Source: Rhodamnia argentea
Lineage: Eukaryota; Streptophyta; Magnoliopsida; Myrtales; Myrtaceae
NCBI RefSeq assembly: GCF_020921035.1
Contig: NC_063155.1
Location: 31,551,294 to 31,615,293, forward strand
Direction of reading: 5' to 3'
Length of the DNA stretch: 64,000 nucleotides
Under the pieces are notes generated by a model that saw only the letters and a list, made by a program, of their open reading frames with translations, did no database searches and was not told where the DNA came from. How positions within the stretch are numbered: position 1 is the stretch's first letter; the number at the start of each line of letters is the position of its first letter. The position numbers were made by a program, and so were the translations under genes. Below, piece after piece: positions 24,045 through 33,035 of this stretch.

Positions 24045-24257
24045 CATATATATTCTCGTTTTCGGAATTGGACCCCCTCAAAAGTGACCCCCCCCCGCCC
24101 CCAAAGAAAAGAGCACACGCGCTCCTCACCCAATTCGCATCACCTTCTCCTTCTCCTTCTCCTTCTTCTTCTTGCGATCTCTCTTCTGCTCTACTTCACA
24201 GAGACATCCCGTCCACAATTCAGACAAATTTAGAATTCGCGGAGCTCTTTCTCTTCC
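24045..24257 (+). promoter_or_regulatory. TATA box and 5' UTR of the MAPKKK gene
   Basis: TATATAT near 24047 lies about 210 bp ahead of the start codon. CTTCTC repeats at 24143-24172 form the pyrimidine-rich leader. A CGCCCG array stands directly upstream of the TATA box. Confidence 0.5.
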
Positions 24258-25712
24258 ATGGCTTCGTGGGTCAGAGGCCGCTGCATCGGCAGAGGATCTT
24301 TCGGTACGGTCTGCCTCGGCTTCCACAAGCGAACCGGTGAGGTTTTTGCTGTCAAGTCCGTCGACACCGCTTCGTGCCTTCCCCATCAAATCGAGTCCTT
24401 GGAGAACGAGATTCGGATCCTCCGCTCGCTCCCCCCGTCGCCTCACGTGGTCGCGTACCTCCGCGACGACGTCACCTCCAGCGACGGTCCCGCGAAGATG
24501 ACGTGCCGGAACCTGCACATGGAGTACGTGCCCGGCGGCACCGCCGCTGACTTGGCAGCCCGCCGTGGAGGCAAGTTCTCCGACGTGGACGAGGCCGTCG
24601 TCAGGTCGCAAGCCCGGTGCGTCGTCTCTGCTCTGCAGCAACTGCACTCCCGAGGCATTGTGCACTGCGACGTCAAGGGGACGAATATTCTGGTGGGTCA
24701 GGATCCAAGATCGGCGAAGCTCGCCGATTTCGGCTCGGCAATCAGAATTGGCGAATCAGGGGATAGCATCGCACCACGCGGGAGTCCCCTGTGGATGGCG
24801 CCAGAGGTGATCCGCGGCGAGTGCCAGGGCCCCACCAGCGACGTCTGGTCTTTGGGTTGCGCCGTCGTGGAGATGGTCACGGGCCGGCCCCCGTGGGAGG
24901 ATCACGGCGTTGTCGACACGCTAAGTCGGATAGGGTACTCGAGCGAGATACCTGAGTACCCGGCCCAGCTGTCGAAGCAGGGCCGCGACTTCCTTGACAA
25001 GTGCCTGAGGAGGGACCCGGAGGCGCGGTGGAGCTGCGATCGGCTGCTGCAGCATCCATTCTTGCAGAAGGACGCGATGGCGGACTCGTCCCCGCGGGGC
25101 GTGCTCGACTGGGTCAGCTCGGAAATCGAAGAAGACGAGGAGGAGGAGGAGGAGGAGGAGGAGGAGGCGGCGGCGGAAGAGGAAGATGGTGGGGACGAGG
25201 TGGGCGTGAATTCAAATTCCATCTCCGACGAGGACGTGGCCGATGCCAGGGCTAGGATTGGTAAACTGAGCTCGAGAAGAGGGGCGAATTGGGAATCGGA
25301 GGGTTGGACGGTGGTGAGGAGGAATCGAGAATGCGAGCGTGAGGCGGAGGAAGAGGCGGGGACAAGCTCGCAATATCGCGAAACGTCGGGGGTAGAATTG
25401 GGGAATGGGAGCGGAATTGTGGAATATTCAAATTTTAGCGGCATGCTTTTAGCGACGGAGGCCCAGTGCAATAGCTCGTCGTCGAGTGGGGATGGGTCGG
25501 AAGAGGAGGGCGGCGGCGGTTACTTAGCTGTAGGGGAAAAGGGAATGGGCTTTTACAGCTCGCGTGGTGCGGTGGCGTTGTTATTACATTATTATTGCCA
25601 TTGTTTGTTGAGAATCTTGTCGCGGAATATACTTTTGCTTTTCTGTTATTTCACATTCTCTCGCTTTTCTTCTTCGACTGAAAACTGGTGCGTTCACGAT
25701 CGATCAGCATGA
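24258..25712 (+). CDS. MAPKKK15-18-type MAP kinase kinase kinase (MEKK subfamily)
   Basis: An intronless Ser/Thr kinase of 484 residues. Arabidopsis MAPKKK17/18 of this clade act in abscisic-acid signalling through MKK3 and group-C MAPKs; the same role here is inferred. The start MASWVRGRCIG resembles the N-terminal W-x-R-G of the clade. The P-loop GRGSFGTV is at 11-18, the ATP-anchoring Lys at 33, the catalytic loop HCDVKGTN around Asp138, DFG at 157-159, then SPLWMAPEV. The domain ends at RLLQHPFL, near residue 268. The C-terminal half is unusual in composition: a pure Glu run near 290-305, an acidic Ser/Gly region, then a strongly hydrophobic segment (GAVALLLHYY to LLLFCYFTF) in the last 45 residues that could be a membrane anchor. 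A single-exon structure is usual in this clade. The exact paralogue is not resolved. Confidence 0.93.
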   Translation: MASWVRGRCIGRGSFGTVCLGFHKRTGEVFAVKSVDTASCLPHQIESLENEIRILRSLPPSPHVVAYLRDDVTSSDGPAKMTCRNLHMEYVPGGTAADLAARRGGKFSDVDEAVVRSQARCVVSALQQLHSRGIVHCDVKGTNILVGQDPRSAKLADFGSAIRIGESGDSIAPRGSPLWMAPEVIRGECQGPTSDVWSLGCAVVEMVTGRPPWEDHGVVDTLSRIGYSSEIPEYPAQLSKQGRDFLDKCLRRDPEARWSCDRLLQHPFLQKDAMADSSPRGVLDWVSSEIEEDEEEEEEEEEEAAAEEEDGGDEVGVNSNSISDEDVADARARIGKLSSRRGANWESEGWTVVRRNRECEREAEEEAGTSSQYRETSGVELGNGSGIVEYSNFSGMLLATEAQCNSSSSSGDGSEEEGGGGYLAVGEKGMGFYSSRGAVALLLHYYCHCLLRILSRNILLLFCYFTFSRFSSSTENWCVHDRSA

Positions 25713-28015
25713 GCCACGTGCCCCCGTCCTTTTGAGGCGTTCCTTTTTTATAGACGCGTGTATGCGAAGCTATTTGGGAACGCCCTCTTTAACATGAGCA
25801 GTCGCGAGCAAGTGTCAAAATTCAAGCGATGCAACGTTTTTCGGCAAGGCGTTCATACCCAAGGCGAAGTTGATGTCCAAATGGGAGTCGCCGGTCATAA
25901 AAAGAGCAAATTTAGAAAGGGATGGGCAAAACGGATGAGGGACTTTGGTTTTGGGGGGGAAGATAAGATTGACTGCTATCGCGGTCGTTGGCACTTTAGC
26001 GACCAGCCGCGATTAGATATTTAGCTTTTGGGGGCTCATCGTAATTCATGAGCGGGACACATACGAGGATTGTAATTGACTCAGACAGACTCTAGTTAGT
26101 TGGTGTTTAATTTTCTGGATGCTTCAGCTCAGCTTGGAGCTGTTCCTGTTATGTTTTTTGGATTTGCCAGGTACACCACCTGTTTGTTGTTTTGCCCGTG
26201 GAGAGAAAGCGTGCCCAAGCGGTAAAAGAACATGGTAAAGACCAATCCCAGGTGAACAGGTGGAGCGTAGGGAGGATGACCTGGGACTTCTGTGGTTGGA
26301 TTGGATGGACATTGAAAGCGGTCTGACGCCGTTGGGGTCCCCCGTGTCTCAGTCTTATTGGGGAGACTCCCCTCCTCATGCCTATCATACGCGTCCCGTG
26401 ACCGAAAATACCAAACCTATCGCGCATGATTCGCGCTTCATTACAACAAGATAATTCACCAATGACATCTCCACAGCTGGGTCTCTCTGTTTTTCACATG
26501 TCGCTTCTTTTTCGCTCTAATCTGATTTTGCTAACATCATTTTTGCCATATGGCCTGTCGCACCCCATAGAATATATAGCCGCTTAGTAAGTTAAATCCA
26601 ACTACAGTTCCTCTTTAACCTCGGATTTGGCCTCAACCGGCAACCTGTTAACACACCATTTTGACAACTAATCTACCTCGTTCTCCTTGCATTTGTTTAT
26701 TGTCTTAAGGCAGCTGGCTTAAGCTTTCTCTCCCGAGCTCGTCCTGCACGATCTTTGTCGCCAAATGCTATGCGTGCTCCAGTTAATCCCAGATTTTGCC
26801 AACACCCCACGAGCAGCGTCAATGTCTCTTGTCGATTCTTGATCCCACATTCAGCTACAGCTAAACAGCCTGATGAACAGAGCTGTCAAGAATCTTCTAT
26901 GCACATCCAACACGATTCCTCTTTTCCTTGCTTTAATTTTCCCTTTTTCGGATTCTCTTTTATGCATATGCTAGTGATTGGACACTTTAAAGTTCGTACT
27001 GACTAGATTGGTTTTGGAATGGGGCAAATGATGCCTTCGGCTGGTGGTTTTCACCGATCTTTCCAGCCTGAACTCAGATAAGAGACATCATTTTACAAAC
27101 TCACAGCATGAACCAGGCTTAGTATGCTATCAGATAAGAGACAGAGCAATGTTGGATTTGGCTCCACGCGGGATATATCACCAATCTTTCCAGCCTGTTC
27201 CGAAGATGCCTCAGAGAGCGATCATCGATCTCTTCAATTCCTTATTGATTGCTGAAAACGAGGAAGGTAGTTCTTGATGCGATCTGTATTTGTCCATGCG
27301 CAAGTGCAGACTAGCTGGACTCAAAAGATTGGCATTAGTACTCCACGCTATTGATCCACACATTCAGTCTCGAGCTAAAGAAGCTCTTGGGTCGTCGGTA
27401 CCCTCTCGAAAGAAGTTCTCGGACTTGTGGTGTCGCTTAAAACATCGTCAAAGGAACGGCAGGCTCTTAGAACCCTATACTTAAAGCTGTAATCGCCTCG
27501 GGGAATTCGACCTCCTTGCTCAATTGCAACATATTGCAAAAGGGACTAAACCCTTAGCTACTCTAACTTAGAGAATTCAAGACCATCTGCGATCAATTAA
27601 ACGTTATTGGTCTCAATCTGTTTTGAATGCAAATGAAGTTTTCATGTTGCTGGAAGGCGTCGGCGCAACTACTTGTCTTTCAAGACCACCATGCTTCGAC
27701 CACCCCTTGCATCATATGCACAAATGCTCGTGGTACCTTATCATGGCTCTAACAGAGTAATGATGTTCCAATTGCTCGCATTGGTTCTGGCCTTATAGGA
27801 AATACATTGAGCACTCTTGCAATTCGAAAGCAATAATCTTATTTCCGTCAATGAACCAACTAGTAGACCTTGGACTTGCTGTCAAATTAGTAAAAGTGTT
27901 AACATGTCATTTCGTTCTTCAGATTTTCGATGTTCCTATGTTTTGGACAAGAAATATTGTGATTATGGGACTAGCCCCCATTGCTTCCGAGAAAATTTTC
28001 AATAAAGTCATGAGC
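25713..28015. other. Intergenic, no gene recognised
   Basis: The MAPKKK 3' UTR takes up the first part. Between 26700 and 27900 the sequence has a mixed, moderately coding-like composition and several short open frames on the plus strand (26755-27006, 27044-27277, 27290-27484), but they join no known protein and may be worn transposon sequence. Confidence 0.35.
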
Positions 28016-28475
28016 CTATTGCGGTTGTGCCAATTCAATCCTAAATCTTTTTGCATTTGTGCCAATTCAATCCATTTAGTTGGCCGACGCCGACGTGGAT
28101 AATTTTTAATAATATTTTAATATATTTTTACTTATTTATTTTCTTTTTTCTTTTCTTTCTGTCTTCTTTTCTTTTCTTCCCCCCGGTGGCCGGCAAGAGT
28201 CGCTTGCCCTCACCAATGACCGTGATAGCCTCGTCGGCGGTTGGCAAGGCCATGGGCGCCTTCACCCACGGCCGGTGAGCTCTAGAAACCCTCACCGGCC
28301 ACGGGGGAAAGAAAAGAAAAGAAGACATAAAAAAAAAAGTAATAAAAATATTACTAAAAATTATCTACGTAATCGTCAACCGGCCAAATGGATTGAATTG
28401 GCACAAATGTAAAAAGTTTAGGAATGAATTGACAAAGAAAAAAGAATTAAAACTGAATTGATACAATTGCAATAT
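28016..28475. mobile_element. MITE with long multi-unit terminal inverted repeats and GC-rich core
   Basis: The left arm carries TTGTGCCAATTCAATCC twice (28026 and 28058), then a TTGGCCGACG-type junction. The right arm carries the reverse complement of the same units (GGATTGAATTGGCACAAATG at 28390) plus a further worn copy to about 28475. About 90 bp of each arm match at roughly 80 percent by eye. The core at 28180-28310 is itself an inverted GC-rich repeat (GGTGGCCGGCAAG / CTCACCGGCCACGG). No coding capacity. Confidence 0.65.
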
Positions 28476-29141
28476 GTTTGGGATTTTTTGGTAATTTTTT
28501 CAATTACTTCGATACAATAGTTTCGGTCCGCGAGGTGCTTATTGAATATTTTTAATGATATTGTCGATTATATTCACAACGGAGAGGAAATTTGTTGGAT
28601 AAAAAAAAAAGGAGAGGAATTTTTCTTTTTCTTTTTCTTTTTTGTGAAATATGTATGTCATTTCAATTACTAGTGGTAGATCAATTTGTGTGGACAATCA
28701 AGATTTTCCAATCAGATGAAGACGGTGAATTTTCTAGTAACATAGCCTACACGATCTTTTGATTCAAATGTTGTTTCTATTAACCGCTTCCCTTCTAACT
28801 CGCTACAAACGAAGAGTCCATATGAAGTATGATATTGCAAGCCGTTCGAGTATTCCATGCTTTGGGTTTTTGGATCATGTCGTTATCGTATCTACGTAAT
28901 TACATAGATGAAAAGGTCGACGAGCGACCTTTGCCTTGTATCTTCTTGGGCAGCAATGGGGAAGCATAGAAAAAATCACGAGGAAATTTCAAGTGTTTGC
29001 TTCTCTTTGGTTGGTTGTATCCTAATGGTGAATTAGCAGCAATCTGAAAAGCGACATAGTGGAGATAAAATATCACTTTGGTGTAGGAAGTTGTGCACTT
29101 GCATCGAAGTTGCACATTCAATTTTAGCTTCCCCACATTCA
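28476..29141. other. Intergenic, nothing recognised
   Basis: AT-rich sequence. A minus-strand open frame of 120 codons (29262-28900) runs across the left border of the solo LTR, so it is not a gene. Confidence 0.45.
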
Positions 29142-29146
29142 TTCGT

Positions 29147-30643
29147 TGTAGCGTTCCAGGGCGCAACATATTAGCGTGCTCTTTTAATCTATTATTAAAT
29201 ATATAGTACGAGGCGCAAGCGGAAGACTGATAAACAACAAAGGAGGCCATAAAATTTAACATTCAACCAACAGACACGCGCCTAAAGGTATGGCCAATAA
29301 AGGTTCCGTCTAACCTAACTTGTAATGCGCATTCATACAAAACATAACAAGTGCACCTGATAACATAAACATCTACACGAAAAGGTATCATCTACTCCCA
29401 TCTATCTAGCACCACAGGGTGCTCCACCACCGTAGCATATCCACTACTCTTCACCGTCATCCTGACTAAAGCTAATTTGAAAAGAGTTCAACCAATGAAA
29501 GTGAGCTAAAAACTTAGCAAGTACGAGTCTAACACGTCAACTGACGAAAACATCAATCTCTAGTTACCATCAAAGACATTCGGTACCTTCTTACATACGC
29601 CAATCAGACCCTCCGACCTAACCAGTTTAACGTCATTCACAATCATAACTAGAAATAACAAACTGGATATCAAATAATCAACATTCAAACAAAACAAAAC
29701 ACCAGAATTCCCCCCTAAAGCTCTCGGCCTCCAATCCTTTACCGCCAATCCAATGTTCAAAGACCCCTTTCTAGCTCAGAATTTTGACATGCAATTAGCT
29801 CAAAAGTCGTAATTCACCCATGCCTTTACCTCGGGTCATTCGCGTCCAAATAACGATACGTCGCTTTTTCACCATGCTCAGACTGCAAATCTAGCCATCT
29901 CGGCCCTCAAGGAGGAAAATCCGCTCTAAATTGGTAACATGCAACTACTCAAGACCCATTGGACGCACCGAGCGCCGCCAAAACTGAGACCCTTACACGA
30001 CCAAACACCATTCACTACTCAAATTGACGGTTGGATCACGAATCTAGCTTTTCCAATGCTCAAAGAAGATTACCCAACTAAAAACCAAGGCATGCAACAA
30101 GAATTGGCCACCCGATGGTCGATGAATTAGAATTACACTCGCCTTGGAATTGACCACCACGAAATTGTCGCCACACCATAATTGAGCTCGCCTTCTTCAT
30201 CCTTCAAGTGACGCAAGCAAGAAACACGAGAGAGAGAGAGAGACATCGGCGAGAGGGGGAGAGCGAGACTACCATCGGGAGGGGGAAACCGAGAGAGAAA
30301 TGAGAGGAAGAGAGAATGAGGGACCCTTGGGTTTTTTTTTTTTTAAACAAAATAGTGAGGAGAGAGAAAATCAAGGGTTTTTATAGAACTTAACGACTCA
30401 TGCATGGGTGCCACTTGGCGCTCATGCGAAAATGGCCAGTCACATGAGTAATTTGCACTAGTTGTACCAATTGTTCACATAATTACTCTATGGGACCAAA
30501 ACTAACTATAGGCGCCCTCGTCCTTCCGTCAATATATTTCCGTGCCATCGACTAAAGTCCCAAAAGTACAATTTCCAAATATTATTCCCCACTTATCCAA
30601 ACCCAAATTAACTATTCCGCCGGCGGAATTTGAGGTTGTCACA
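29147..30643 (-). mobile_element. Solo LTR of an LTR retrotransposon (about 1.5 kb)
   Basis: The element begins TGTAGCG and ends TTGTCACA on the plus strand, so it has the TG...CA ends of an LTR. It is flanked by TTCGT at 29142-29146 and TTCGT at 30644-30648, a 5-bp target-site duplication. Read on the minus strand it opens TGTGACAACCTCAAATTCC, a start typical of plant Ty3/Gypsy LTRs; the orientation is inferred from that. No internal domain or second LTR is present, which fits loss by recombination between two LTRs. A GA run sits at 30226-30242. The intact target duplication suggests an insertion that is not very old. Confidence 0.72.
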
Positions 30644-30648
30644 TTCGT

Positions 30649-31397
30649 CCATCCCCCTGAGTGTTTTCACCTCTTGCGGCGACGCACGATGCATCTTAGA
30701 CTTGTGCATAACATCTGAAAGTAGGGTCGGAGCTGTTAATGTTTTGAATTATCTGCTCATGTATGTCCAAAACGAGTAAAAAAAGAAATTTTGGGTGAGC
30801 TCGAGCACAGTACCGGTCCGGGGATCTTTAGGCCCGGTCCATGCCAAGAATTGGACTTTATTTCTCTGCACAAGGGAGTTGGACTCGGGTGTCGTGCACG
30901 GGGTCTGGACTGAATCGGCTTAGCTACCACCTGTCCATTGGGCTTTAAGAGTTGAGGCTACCATGCTTCTGCTTCAGACATTCACGAGGATTGGACGTTA
31001 TTGTTGTGGAGAAATTCCATCTTTTTTGGGATGCTCGTTGGTCATGGGGCTTATTCAATGAGAATTTTGTCGGTCTTGGTCAATCAAATTGCGGTGACAT
31101 CCGCAAAAAAGGAGTAGCACATTAGGGGAGGTTGATGTGTACAGTACAGCCCTGTGATGTTGCTGCTGAGGTGAGGTTTAGGCTGGCAAGGCTCGGCTCG
31201 GCTCGGCTCGGCTCGGGCTCCGTCCCACGCCTGCGGTAAGTCACCGACAGCCTGCAGCTGAAGAAAAAATTAATAAAAGAGAAAAGGAATGTGAAGGAGT
31301 ATAGGGAGAAAAGAGAAGAGAAAATAATTTTCTCTTTAATTTTGAAGGTGCTTTTTTTATGAACGAAAAATGCACTTCTTGGCTGATTAAATTTTTG
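30649..31397. other. Intergenic, nothing recognised
   Basis: No convincing gene. A GGCTC run is present at 31192-31216 (tandem GCTCG). The right limit is the target duplication of the hAT element. Confidence 0.45.
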
Positions 31398-31405
31398 ATA
31401 AATTG

Positions 31406-32600
31406 TAGGGGTGTCAATGGGCCGGGTCGGGCCCGGTCTCATAAAGGCCCGACCCGGCCCGAAACCAAACAGTACCAAACTTGGCCCGGCCCGACCCGAT
31501 ACCCAAATCATATACGTCCAAGACATTCGGGTCGGGTCGGGTCGGGCCGGGTCTGTGTCTCCTTTTTTTTTATAAATAAATCTAGCTCCATCCAATACAC
31601 AACACGAGCCGCAAAGGAGCATAGAGATCAATCCGGAGATGCCTCTCTCTCTCAAAATCCATAAGTTGCTCATTTCTTTACCTTTTCAAGCAAAAACATA
31701 AAACGAAGAAGTAGCATCATTACCGCCTAAGAAGCTTTAAGCTTCGTAGTCAACTCGGGGTCGATGAAGTAGATATAAATCAATGAATCAGGCAAAAACC
31801 CGACTTGACCTTAAACCCATTTCTTATACGCCATCAGTCAGCACTTTCAACCACGAACATTGGAAAAAGAACAGAAAAAGAGAAAAAACTTCAATCTCCA
31901 ATGGTCGAACTTAGTTAAAAACCAACTCGTGGAGTCACTTCAAACCTTGAGCCAATCACTGCGCAAAAAATCTTCGTTTCTCGGTCCAATCAACAATTCT
32001 CCAAGCAAGATCCAAACTTCCGCTACGGTGAAAACACTCGGAACCAATTAAAGCACCTACTTCTCAATTACCCATGAATCTCCACCTCCACGAACGACCA
32101 AAAGACGATTAATCTATGAGCAAACTCCGAGAAAACGTGGTTATTCTATAGCTTTGACGAGAAGAGATCCGGTCAAGCCGATGGGGGGAAGTAAAAGAGT
32201 TGATCTCGGCGAGGAGAGATACAACGTCCCGTCACCGGTGCAGCGCGCTAAAAACAACTTGACGAACGTGACCTATCACGGTGATAACCGAGACCGCGAG
32301 GGCGTCGATGGGGGCAAGTGCGGCGGTTCTCTTGCTGATTTTTTGAAGGAGGGGGAAGAAGAAGGAACGATGGAAGTGACCCAGAAGTCGTCATTACTCG
32401 TTAGGGTTTTTGAGAGGCGTGAAGGGAACGAAGAGCTTAGCGTGATGGGCTTTTTGAGTTTCGGGCCTGAGTTAGAGCTAATGGTACCGGCCCTTATTGA
32501 AACAGTACCAACATCCGGCCCGAAAATTCCCTAAATTTTCGGGCCGGTCCGGGTCGGGTTGGGTCGGACCGGGCCGGTGCGGGTCTTTTTGACAGCCCTA
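31406..32600. mobile_element. Non-autonomous hAT element with perfect 8-bp target duplication
   Basis: The element starts TAGGGGTGTCAA and its other end, reverse-complemented, starts TAGGGCTGTCAA. It is bordered by ATAAATTG on both sides (31398-31405 and 32601-32608), an exact 8-bp target duplication as hAT transposons make. Both subterminal regions are packed with GGGTCGGG / CCCGACCC words. The roughly 800-bp middle has an open frame of 126 codons (32154-32534) that matches nothing I know; no hAT transposase motif is visible, so it must move with help from elsewhere. The intact duplication suggests fairly recent insertion. Confidence 0.85.
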
Positions 32601-32608
32601 ATAAATTG

Positions 32609-32913
32609 AAGACCGAAAAAGTTTTAAAAAAAATACTTTTTTAATTTTTTGCGAAACCGACGAAACTTAGAATCGCCGTGAGCATTGACATAGGTACCCA
32701 GCGAGTTAACACTAGACCAGACAAACGGAAAATAGCCAATATGTAATGACTTACGGCGAATCCTGAACGTACTAAGATCGATGCCAGAGATTACGCCGTT
32801 AAAATTCTCCGGAGACTTGTCTGACCACTATTAGAAAAGGAAAAACCGGAGGTAAAAATATATAAAGAATAGTGAAGCGTCAAAAGCGAAAGCCACACCT
32901 GCGCTTCCGCGAC
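32609..32913. other. Upstream region of RanBP1
   Basis: About 300 bp between the hAT element and the RanBP1 TATA box. No motif stands out beyond AT-rich sequence. Confidence 0.4.
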
Positions 32914-33035
32914 TATAAATACCCTCGCTGTCCTTTACGCCCGACCCTTGCTCGCTGATCGCTCTTGCCCCTCGCCTGCCCAGCGCCACCATCATCTCTC
33001 TCCCTCTCTCTCGAATTCCGATTTCTCTTGCTACT
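32914..33035 (+). promoter_or_regulatory. TATA box and 5' UTR of RanBP1
   Basis: TATAAAT at 32914-32920 lies 116 bp before the start codon; a CT-rich leader (32995-33011) follows. Spacing fits a normal plant core promoter. Confidence 0.6.

Noticed and set aside
23962-24340. Plus-strand frames starting upstream of the MAPKKK ATG, rich in Pro and Ser.
   Set aside because: They run through the promoter and leader in a different frame from the kinase.
24126-24665. A 179-codon minus-strand open frame (and others at 24902-25471).
   Set aside because: Antisense of the GC-rich MAPKKK coding region; no domain.
27290-27484. A 64-codon frame (HIQSRAKEALGSS...) with a coding-like look.
   Set aside because: Too short, no flanking exons and no known family; could not be supported as a gene.
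28900-29262. A 120-codon minus-strand frame with a string (LKLNVQLRCKC) faintly like LysM receptor kinases.
   Set aside because: It crosses the border of the solo LTR at 29147, so the reading is accidental.
32154-32534. A 126-codon open frame inside the hAT element.
   Set aside because: No transposase or other motif; kept only as part of the element.
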